Below are positions 28,301-40,300 of a stretch of DNA of 64,000 nt, one piece after another. The position numbers and the translations under genes are program-made. This stretch comes from Apostichopus japonicus (Eukaryota > Echinodermata > Holothuroidea > Aspidochirotida > Stichopodidae), in the NCBI RefSeq assembly GCF_037975245.1, contig NC_092578.1, positions 14,182,321 through 14,246,320 on the forward strand, given 5' to 3'. The notes below the pieces were generated by a model. That model was not told where the DNA came from. It searched no databases and was given only the letters and a program-made list of their open reading frames with translations. Within the stretch, counting starts at the first letter, position 1. Each line of letters starts with the position of its first letter.

Positions 28301-31300
28301 ACTATGTCAGATGATTAATTCATTCGACAGTTTGATCGAACCTTTCCAGTTTAGGATAAGACCGACATTGGCCTCATTTGAGGTGAATTGAAATAAAAAA
28401 CAAGTTAATTATTCGCTAAGTATAATAGGCTACTTCTGAATTTTGTTTTATGAAGAGGTGAAAGGGTAATATGAACTTAATTTACGATAGCAATCGCTAC
28501 AGGATGTTAATTATTGCAGGTTAATAATAAGGACTAATTTCAAACAGAAATTAACCGTCAACTTGCCGTTTACTCCATCGTCGTTGATATCTCCTATAGC
28601 GGTAACCGATAAACCGAATCGACCGTTCGTAACCTTACCGTTTATCACGGTTTTAGTGTCTGATGGCAGTTCTCTCTGAAAAGAGATTGCACAGATATCG
28701 TTATGAATCCAAAACTGAATAGTTTTGATAATTACGTACGATATTGCTTCCATGTCTGCTTTACAACCGCATTTCTCCATCTAGTAACTAAAAACCATTA
28801 CATTCAGTCAGCTTTACATCATACCCACATTCTAAAATTCCTGCATGTATTTCATGTCGTACGACAGTGACAGTAGCCAAGCATGACGGCGGGGTGGCTT
28901 GAGAGGCGAGATTGGGTGGTCAGGCGGGGCTACAGCGTCTTAGCACTGGGTCAATTCGGGGCACAGGAAGAATGGAAAAGGGGATCTACAGGTAAGGAGA
29001 GTATATTATTTTCCATATTATTTCATTCTTATAGGAAAAACTGAATAGTGCAAAAAGAGACAAAGTGACAAACCTTAGTTCAAAGGCCCGACCCGGTTTT
29101 CGATGCATTTGATAGAAGTTAAACGTCTCGTTAAATATGATCTACTGGCGTTCACTGAGTTCAAGGGCGGCGGAAGCACTTTTAATCTGGGGGGGCACCG
29201 ACATCAAAGGGCACTTTGCAGAAATTCGATTGGACTGATACAGCCTTATATTTAGTACCCTTTATAACTCTTATTGTATTATCTTATTTACGTATACACA
29301 TCACTCCATCAACGCCCCCCCCCCGTGCACCCTCAAGGAAAATACGCATACTAGCACTGCAATATCCAATGTGCAAATTGGGAAACAAGGAACAAGTTTT
29401 CTTTTGAGACAAAATGAGGTGAAATCATGCTAGTTGCTAATGTAGGAATCTTCCGAATTAGAGTTTATTTCTTGATAATATATTAGCAAATTTTTTCCAT
29501 TCGAAATTGCTTTGAGTTTGACCCACAGAAATTAATTAAAAGTCAGGGGCGTAGCCAGGATTTGCAAAGATGTATGCATGACTATCTGAGCGGAGCGCCA
29601 CCATCGGTTGGTGCGGAGCGTACAAGAAAAATTTTGGTTTTACAAACCCCTCAGATGGCCGGAAACGGCCCTTCCCAAGTGTTCATTCTGGTTCCCTGGC
29701 CTCTTGCTAACTTGAGACACCTCAATTTTTATGTAGAAAAAGGGCACATTTTTAACCTGAGGAAAAGTGGGGGGCACGTGCCCCCTGTGCCCCCCGGTTC
29801 CGCCGCCCTTGACTGAGTTACACAACGATTAACAGTGAAGCGACAAACAAGTCGATTCATTATTGCACAACGTGAAACTTCGGTTATTCTAGATCGGTTA
29901 CTCTTAATCAAGATATGGTCCTTTCGGAAACAATGACTGAATTCTTCAAATCCAGCATTGTTTAGAGGGACATAAATAGCTAATTACCGCTTTATTCTGG
30001 TAGAAAACATGTATTTGCCCCACGTTGATTTTATTTTGTGCCTTGTTCCAAAATGAGGGCGCCCCAACAACAATGTCATCGAATCTGTTGGGGGAGGCAA
30101 AATGAACTTTCGGTTGAAAACATATTGAATGTTACCTTATCAATGCCTAATCAATTTATATTGAACAAATTTATATTAATATAATAACTGTACATAATAA
30201 GGTGGGTGGATGAACAGTTGTAACGTCAATACGTTTCAGAGAAGCGTAATGATTGTCTTAAACGATTTCATGCAAATAAAGCCCTCCCCACCCCCCCCCC
30301 CTAATAAAACACACCCTCCACACCCAATGTACAATGTTTAATCTACTGTTGATCTCTGAACAATGCTTCCCATTCTACCGGCTTGGATCGCCTCGAACTC
30401 CTTAACTTTTACCAGCATAAATGTAAATGTTCATTTCCTGTTTAGTGATATATCCTTATTTATATAATACTTATTTTGAAATCATAACTTAGTTATATAT
30501 TATGTATTTACCCATCGTCATTGAAGTCTGCAACGGCTAGACTGTATCCAAAATAGCTGCCGAGCTCTTCACCAATAAGAGACCCAATTTGTTTGAGGTA
30601 AACTCTTCCTTTATTGTATATAAACACCTTCAGAAAAGAAGTAAAAATGACTAATTCTTTGAGTCGCCATAGCCATCGTTATCGTTTTCGTCATCGGCAG
30701 TGACGTTGTCATTGTCATTACCATTACCATCGTCTTCGTCATGCCATCGTCATCATCGTCATCGAAATATTCACCGCCATCGTCATCTCCTTATCATCGT
30801 CATTGTCATCGTCGTTGTCATCGTCGTCGTTATATAAGCAATGCCATCGTCATTGCGGTTTTCGTTGTCATGGATGGTGAAAACAACCTTCCACAAATTG
30901 TGAGGGTCGTGAAAAATGTATTTCCTTTATGAAGCTTGCTGAATTCCAGTCCAACGACTCTTTCATGCTTTCTGAGCATCGATTTTTGAGGGGTGCACGC
31001 ATTGAGCCTAGGGGTTTTTCATAAAGGAAGCAGCTGAGTCGTGGGCTTAACACTTTGTGGACCGATGGTATTAAGGGTTTATTGGACTTAGCTGTGTTCG
31101 TCATCTCGAATGGGGTGTATTGGACTTGTTCCGTTTTGCTTTTTTCTTTTGATTCGCTACCGACTTGCCTGGACAGGAAGTAGGAGAGTGGAGGGGTTTT
31201 ATTCCCACTCCACACCTCCCCTGGATGCAATTATTCCCTTTGCTTTTGTCGGGTATTAGCAAACTACGTAGTCACGTGTATCCATTCATAGTATACGGAC

Positions 31301-34300
31301 TAAAGATTATAGTCTGTTAAAATGTTATATACTTAATGCTTAATAATAGGTAATGGTAAAAGAATAATACAGAGACAGAAGCAGAATAACAAGACTTCTT
31401 CTCAAACTACAATGATGAAGAAATTTACTCTGATCTGTTCAGTCCCAATACTGATACACTTATTCATTATAACCAGTGATTATATGTATTGTACTTGTGC
31501 ATAATACACAATTTAAAGGTTAGAGGCTATGTTGCTATAGTATCCTAACGGATGGTAGTATATAACTTATTTATAATATTAGTTATATTACCATGCCGAA
31601 AAGAGAAGCAGCTCTCGGACTACCGGTGACGTAACTTAGGCCGTGACCCGGACCCGTGAAACGACCATAACCCACTGCATATCCTACACGAAGAATAAAA
31701 GTAACATAATAATGAATTATTTTAAGGCAGTTATAGATATTGAAAAATACGAAAATCCAAACTGATTTGAATCAATTACTGATATTCTCTAAACCCAGCA
31801 GCCTTGCATGGGGACTTAAATCACGTGACTATGACATTCAATATCACGAATCTATTGACAAAACGTACACTTCACATGATCTTAAACGAAAGAAGAAAAC
31901 GTAAAATATTGTTGGTTATAAACGTGCAGGAACGGTATCACTATAATAACAGATTTATTTCTAATTACATCGACAATTTTCTCTTACTTTGACAGATTGT
32001 AAAGTTCCCCTATAACATTTACTTTCAGTACTGTTATACCTCTTGTCAGTTTGGAAAGGAATTTCGATAGAAATTGGCTCATACATCCGGAAATCCCTTC
32101 CCAAGCTTCATCAATTTCCAAAAGGTTCGACTGATGGTTAACATCAATTCGTCCAATAATCAACACTAAAGACATGAACAAATGTAAATACATCACAGAA
32201 ACCAGTTTCAAAAACCAGATACATATGTGAATAATGCGCCATAAACAGAAAAGTCTCGACATGACCAGGTAGTACTTGTCGTCTGATTATCAACCTAGTA
32301 CTTAGATACAGCCATGAGCCATGTCAATGTAATTTAAATAATTGAAGATGAAAAATCGTATAACCTTCATCTTACCTTGTAAACTGCCGTCAAAATCCCC
32401 CTCTCGTTCTGTTGCGTTTATAGTTTTAGACTGGGTTTGAACAAAGATATTTCCTGTAAGAATGAAACACATTTTTGTTTCTCTTTCTGCCGCCACATTG
32501 TAGCCTGGGATAAGGGGGAGGGGTAAAATGAGAACCCATATGTTGGGTTCCTATACCCGTGGAGGCTTAGAAAGAATGAAGGGGTGGTGGGTGTTAGGGC
32601 GTTCATGCTATTAATTATCTCGTAAAATTGTGCATGTTTGCTGTTGCATGACACTTTGCTTGCTTACCTTGATGTCCATATGATCCCGGTGTTCCGAGAA
32701 TAAATTTACCCTCCTATATAGAGAAGGAAAATATGTTGAAATGCATTCGTTTAATTTGATAACGAGGTGTTATCGAAGTACATCGGGAGTGAATAAAACA
32801 GTCTTATATGTTTTAAATATCTCATCAGGATTTTTGTTCCTTTTATACTGTTAATGGATCGATGTTTTTGAGATACCATGAATGCAATAATGCTTAACTG
32901 TGTAAAAAAACCAGGAGCTGTAATTGGCTGTTAATTGAAACGAGAGCAAATAACTTGTAAAAGTCGGATGCAGGGTTGAAGGGGGGGGGGGGGGTAATAC
33001 GTCTTTAGTGACTTCACATTCTAGTAATAATTCCTTCGCTAAATAATAAACAATATTCTAATAAAGAACTTATAAAGCTCATCTTCTTTATAATCTCACA
33101 AGCACTTTCTTTGCCCATGCGCAAAGCGGCTTTAGGACATGAAAAATTTTGATTTCAAGGGAAGCTCCACTGTTTACACTTGGCAACTGAGAAAAAGTAG
33201 ATGAACTGAAAGTTTAAATACCGATGTTAAATCGCCATCCATACCAGCTTGACAACCGGTTCCCACGCTAAAAGGAGAATACGCTGAAAATCAAAATTAT
33301 GAAAGAAAAGTAAGCAGCATCCATTATCTATATCGTTTATTATTATTAATAAAAACGGGGGGGGGAGAGTGAGGTGATTTGTAAATTTGATAGACCATTT
33401 GCAAGGTAGACCATTTGAATGAATATTGTTCAATATTGTTTCAAAAGTGGCAAAACATAGCACAATTTGCCTGTAAGCACCCTCCATTTTACCACTTCTC
33501 GGAACTTCTCTTCTGATCCCTTCTCAGAACAACATAATAACGTCTCAGCCCCCACCCCCCTCAGTACAAAATCATGGTGTTTGTACCATTCTCTGATTGC
33601 TGTGTTAATTTTTGGATTTATGTTAATATTATTTCATCTACAATACGATTTCCAAGCCAAAATGTCAGCTTCAACTAATACAAAATACAGAATTCTATTG
33701 TATAGCTTACTGTCGGTAGTTTTCGCTGGACATACTATTGTATTTTTCTTTTTTCCAAAATTTTCGCTCGAAAAGAAACATTTTCCACAAATTGCGATGT
33801 AAGAGGGTAGTATTGCTTTGTAGAACGGGGCACAACTCTGTGTGCAAACAGGAGAAATAAAATATAATGGTGGATAAAAATACATAAAAAACAATTATCA
33901 CATGTGCACTCTGCTGTCGTGTACGTGTTTATGCCGATACAACTCTGTCCTAAACGTATACTGTTTTCAAATCTTGTTTACAGCGGGGTTTGATTACGAC
34001 AGCATGCATGGTGAGAATTAGCCCGTCTGCAGCTCAGTATATGTACTGCAAGCATGCATATGTAGATGATGACTTTTTTAACAGAACTTTAATTAGCCTA
34101 TTATTTGCACAAAAAAGGGGTAAATTCCTCTAGAAAAGAAGTAATCTCATTATTTATTTTTAATGTCAATGTAGCCTATATGTTACGTGTGTTTGTTTAG
34201 GCCGTGTGTAGGTTTATTTTGTAGGTTGTCTGGTTGACCCTTGATACGTCACACTTACACTACCCGTCTATCTAAGATTTTTTTTTTTTGGAAATATGAT

Positions 34301-37300
34301 TCTAACCGACTGGTATACTATTGAAAACGTTAGGCTATAATATACGGCATTTATAAAATATCTTGTTTATGTATTCGTTACACACAAAAGGTTTACCATA
34401 GTCTATTATCAAACCACTGAGTGTTGTCTAAGCGTTTGTGATCATAAAATAAGGTTAAACTCTCTATACGAATCACAAATTTAACTTAAATGGACGATTT
34501 GGTAAACAAAAAAGTGGTAGAAATGTTAATATGGCCACAAATTTTCAAATGTATAGACAACACATGCACTCTTCGGACTTACTGCAACATTTACTGCAAT
34601 ATTTGTTTATGATTTTACTCTGGATAAAATATCAAAAATTTGTTACCATGACGACACCATTGAGTCCGGCACTTCTCACCGTGGCTCCCAACCACTGATG
34701 AGATTTATTGCTGTCGCTTCCTTTGGAATTGTCTGGAAAGAGATATTTGTTATAGAACTATTGATCAATCAATCAATTAAATATGCGAGATAGGATGTAA
34801 TGTTCACTCAGGTTTTATGCGAGAAAGAGATATTTGTTCAATTTTGTTTTGGTAAGGGAAAGTATAGAGAAACTATTTTGTCGGATCATTTGAAGTCAGC
34901 TTTGTCGTTTGCTCAATCTCCTCCTCCCTCATATTGAACCTTTTTTCCGGGCGAGCCCTGTCCCAAAGGAGGGGAAGATTTAAGAGCTTTGTCGTTTGCT
35001 CAATCTCCACCCCCACATTGAACTTTTTCTGGCGAGCCCTGTCCCAAAGGAGGGGAAGATGGGCAGGGATTGAGGTAAGGGTATATATATGTCATTGCAC
35101 TGTATGTACGTCTGCTGTTGAATGTTTAAAGAGATATCCTCATGCCATGAAAAGTGCCAGGATGTATTTGCAAAAAGTGGGAGAAGTGGGTGGGGTCAGA
35201 TAGTAATGGGCCTAATGACGTAACAACATTAATTAACATAGGCCTCATTCATTGAATAAATGTATGATATTTTACTTTTTAATCAGTGACACTTACCAAG
35301 GGTAATGTAGGTACATGTCACATTGACATACGGTGGATTTAATGGACATTTGTACACCGCTCCAGACTGGGAAACTCCATTTATTCCATTATCTTGCAAA
35401 GGAGCTCCAATAATTAACCTACAAACAATAAGAGAAATAGGAATAATTATTTTTCATTAAAGCTATTATTCGATAAAGTGGCACCACACCGTACATATTA
35501 CAAAACTAATTGCGAGATTTGTGGATGATTCCCGTCTTTAACTAAATGGTGGCATGATATTTGGGAAACTGACACTAGAAAGATAGGTTATGTATATATT
35601 ATGTAGGGCTATGTTGTGTTCTGATTTCGACGTGACGTCACTCACCATGTCCCGAGCCGGTGTAGCAGTACAAACTGTCGCAAATATTCCATATTCAGTA
35701 TAAACTGTCCCAGTCCCACAGGACAGTTTATACTGGATTTACCAGTATGTTCGGTCTCCCCGGACCTATTGTACAAGGCCAGTTGGTACAGACTGTCTCC
35801 CCAGACAGTATATGCTATGGTTACACGGAGGAGGACATTATTTGACGGTCATATATTTTGTTGTAAATTGTGTCCCCCTGAACACAATGTCCGCCTTAGC
35901 ATGTACGTTCGAGTAGCAAAATTTAATTAGTAATGGACTCTGGCAGTATCCGTATTATTAGCAAATTGTCTCATTTCGGCTTCCGTATATTTAGCAGTAA
36001 AGTCGTGCGACAACTAAAAACGGAAAAGCTAGCAGAAAACGTGAGACAAATTGCGGATATTCTAAGAGATGAGAGCTATCCAAGTGGGTTTACAAGAATA
36101 AAACAGAGAAGAATCTTACGGAGACAAAGTCAGTCTTTCAGACTGGCTGAAAATGGAACTCTTGCGTACCGAAATTGAAGGAAAGTGTTGCTATCTAGGG
36201 CTTTTCAACTCGCCCAAATCGAGGCAGCTCACACTGGCTAGTGAAATCTATAAGGTAATGTCTGTAACTTACAGTATAGGATGCACAATATGCCTTTGGT
36301 TGTTAAATGGCGAACGGCCATTCCACAAAAACCAGGCCTCTTGGACTGATTAGTGCACAAATCATGATATTCTTTTACCACGTTTGGTTAGTTGTTAAAA
36401 CTCATTCGCAAAAGTCAAGCAATTGCTTATGCAACATTATAATCAGTTGTATGCTTGAGCAAAGTTATTAGGGCCTATTTCTTTTCGTTTTGTTTACCCA
36501 ATTGTCTTAACAAATTTTTGTGACAATTATTATAAATTTCCACCTTTTATCGCCCTGCCTATCATAAAAGATAACAACAGATCACTAAAACTTAGAGAGC
36601 TAGTCTGGTTTGCATGCATGGGACACTATAAAATGCAATTCTTGGACTATAGCATATAGCCGAGCCTACTTCTAGAGGAAAGTGGCACTAATACTGTACA
36701 TAACAAATTCACGTTCATTAATTTTGGTTGGTAAGAACAGATATTGAATGCCTGATAGTACTTTTTTAGGTGTGGCATATTCTCTACATGCCAAACCTCA
36801 CTGCAGAAGAAAACTTCTTAAATATCTATAGACCCCAATTGTGGCCATGCAATATGTACAATAATGGGAATATTCCATTTCAAACACTGATATAGAGTTG
36901 TAATTCAATTTTAAGGCACTTCAGCTAGAACTACCAATTCTGCAGCCCATATATTTATGTGTGTTTGTTTGTTTTTTTTTTTTTTTGGGGGGGGCAAAAA
37001 AACATGATATCTCCTTGATCATGAATTTTCTTATCTCTTTGAAGGTGTTCATCTTTGTATAGATAGACAACAGATAGACAACAGACTGTCTATTGTCTAG
37101 ATTCTATTGGAAAACTATCAACATTGATGTAACAAGTTATGTTCAACAGGATGTCAAAGCGTCATTGTCATGTAGACCTACGAACAAGTCTCCATAGCAT
37201 TCCTGCAACTGGATTATGGAAACAGGTAAATATTCAATCTGTTTTAATTGCACAGGATGTCCGCAGTCTGCAGTGAAGGTTTAGTTTAGTTAATGTCACT

Positions 37301-40300
37301 CTTTCTGGACAAATTAAACATTTACAAGTTTAAAGGTAGTCTGTATTGGCCCTAAATTTTGGCCACTTTAATTGCTAGAAGTTTTCATAAAGTACTTTCC
37401 TGGGGGTAATAACCCTTCAAATTGTGCTCAGACATTCTAAATGATGACACGAGATGATTGAATGTCCCAGTGAGGTAAATTTCCTCCAGGGAAATAAACA
37501 TACTTACAGAATTTTGTCCATAGAGAAAATTTGGCATATTTAGGGCCTATACAGCAAACCTTTAAGCCACACTCTGGCCTAACTGCAGAGCAACCATCAA
37601 TATAGGCATATAATTGTAAGTTGCAAAAAGTGGCGTATCATTTTTCTGGTTTAGTGGTTGAAGCGATTGTAAATATATGGTACAGTATGGTGTAAGTTAC
37701 ATTTTCATGTTTGCAAGGTAAAAATAATTGGCCTAAATCCACCAACACCCTGTTTCGATCAGATATCCCACTGTTTTTATCTAGATCTGTGTACAGAATG
37801 AAGCAATGGAATAGAACAACAGTCAAGGCAAAGCCTGCAACTTGTAATTTTTTTTAAATTAGCACCTAAATGCTGTCTTCTTTCTTAACTCTTGGTGTTG
37901 CTCTTATTGGTCCTCTACCAGTGACAGCTGCCAAGCGACTGTACATGATAACACTGTCTGACTTCTATTCAAAGTGGCCTGAGACTAAGGCAGTGCCTGA
38001 CAAGACTGCAGCATCAACTTCTTATTTCATTACTGATGTGATGATGAGGTAAGCATGTCTTAAAAAGTGAATAATTTTCTGTAGTTAGTTCCAATATGAA
38101 TGGCATCATATCTGTTATTTGTACCATGCAAATAACTTGTAGTGCATGGCAGAATGCTGTGTTTGAGTATAACTATTTCCAAATAGGTATTAAGCATACA
38201 GAAAGGTCACGAAAGTAGGTGAGAACCGAGAAAGTGTACTGTAAATCTTTGCAGGTTAAGTCCCCATTAACAAGTTTATGTAAGTAGTTTTTGTTCCTAT
38301 ATTTACTTGCAAAGGTTCCACCTCTGGTTCTTAAGTAGCATATTGCCTGACAATTGTCGTCATTTGATTTACATCCCCAAAAAGTGATTTTGGCTGGACA
38401 TGTTTCACTGCAGCAGACAGTTTATTTGTTCAAACAAATGATGAGTAAATAATTAAGACCACATTCCACAGCTAGACACCACCTATTGTGTGTTGTTTTT
38501 CAAAAAGGTATTGGACAGTTTGATATTGTAACCACAGGGAACTTTTCTGTTTAGAAAGTGTGAACTTATTACTACTTGGCTGTTTTGACAGGAACTTCGA
38601 CAAGATAAGAGAGATAATGTATCAACTGAGTTTTGGTACCATTTCTCTGTTAGGTCCGTTGTGGAAAATTGCTAAATGTGTTTGTGTGTGTGGTGGGGGG
38701 ATATTTCCTGAAACCTGGGAGAGGGACCCCTTTTTCTTTGGCAAAATAAGGCAATGTTTAGGTCTCTTGATGCAAAATGATGTATAATAGTACATTTTAC
38801 CATAATAATGGTTAGCTAGCATTATTTGTTTTTGCATTTGGGTCATACAGAGGGTGTTTTGACCCCCCATGGATCCTGATTCAGGACAATTAATGTTTGA
38901 TCGGCATTAAACAGTCATACCATGCACACATACATCAATAGAGCACCAAAAGGCATCAAACTTCTGTTGTATCCTAGCTTAATCTAATTTGATAAATTTC
39001 TGATATTAAATTTAATTAATATGTCACAAATGTTGTATTGGCTCATGTGGTTAAAACTTTTCAGGTTTGGTAGTGAACTGTACAATATAGCGCCAAAATT
39101 ATGACATGCACTCTCCAATTAAAAAAATGGAGCCAGTAATCCCATAAACATGTAGGTGTCACAATAAAAGATCATCCAATTAACTCAATGCCTAAGCATA
39201 GTTCAGTTGTACACTATACAGTCTACACTTAACCAATATGGTGAATGTTAGTTATCTTTGTAGTGGAGCTTTAGCTTACACATAACCTTTCAAGATGATA
39301 ATTTATTTTATATATGACTTACAGTGTGGCATTCACTACTCATAATATTGCTTTCAACTTTTATTTTGCACAGATTTGGTTGTACTGATATCTCATCTCT
39401 GACCACCAATGGAGGGAGTCTTTCACTCTAACATATCATGAGAGAAAATTTCGTCGGCTGCTATACGTTTAAGCCAAGACAGGCCATTGACTTTTCACTG
39501 CCAGTCGTTCGGTGGAAATCCATATATTTGCAGTTCAAGTTGAAGGGTTGTGACGCTCGAAATTCTTTATCACCTCATTACTTCATTAAATAACAAATAT
39601 GAAGGCGTGTTTCTTGGTTCTGGAAATTGTGTTCAAGACAAGTTCTCATAGTAAAACATATAACCGACCGAATTCTTCTTCCTGTTGTAACTTTTGCTGT
39701 TATGGATTTCTGTGTAAGTCTTAACGAAAAACCCGTTGGATACATGAGAATCAGCTATTTTATTTGTAATTTACAATCAAGATTAACTTTTGACGGTATC
39801 AAGTTGCACATTAAAGCATTTTATAGGTAATCCTACTGTTTGTGGAAAGCAGTTCAAGGGGGAATTCTAATAGGGAAACTTCTGCATGGTTTTATTGAGG
39901 TCTTTACCAAACTTTAAAGAGGATGTTCTTCATGTGGATTATGAGAGTTTCAAGTACATATTGTTTGAAGAAGAGTGACAGTAGTATATCATTCTAATCA
40001 AGCAATACCTCCCTGCTTGAAGGATGCTCTAGAAAGCATGGATTATCTCTAGTTGCATCAGAGCTACAAAGGGAGAGTCATCATTCCAGTTAAATTTCCC
40101 CATGCAGGGGGTAGGAAGTGGGGGTGGGCAAAACATCAGAGGGACATTTTCTCATTCCACAACCACCACTCGTTATGCTATAAACCGATACACACCGGCC
40201 ATATCACTTAAATATATATGATGTGTTAGTATGTTATCAATACTATTTATTGAGATTGTTTATTGTTAACCGTGCTATAAAAAGATATGGGATGCCATTT

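Noticed and set aside
30741-30932. Ser/His/Arg-rich frame
   Set aside because: Translation of the CATCGT microsatellite.
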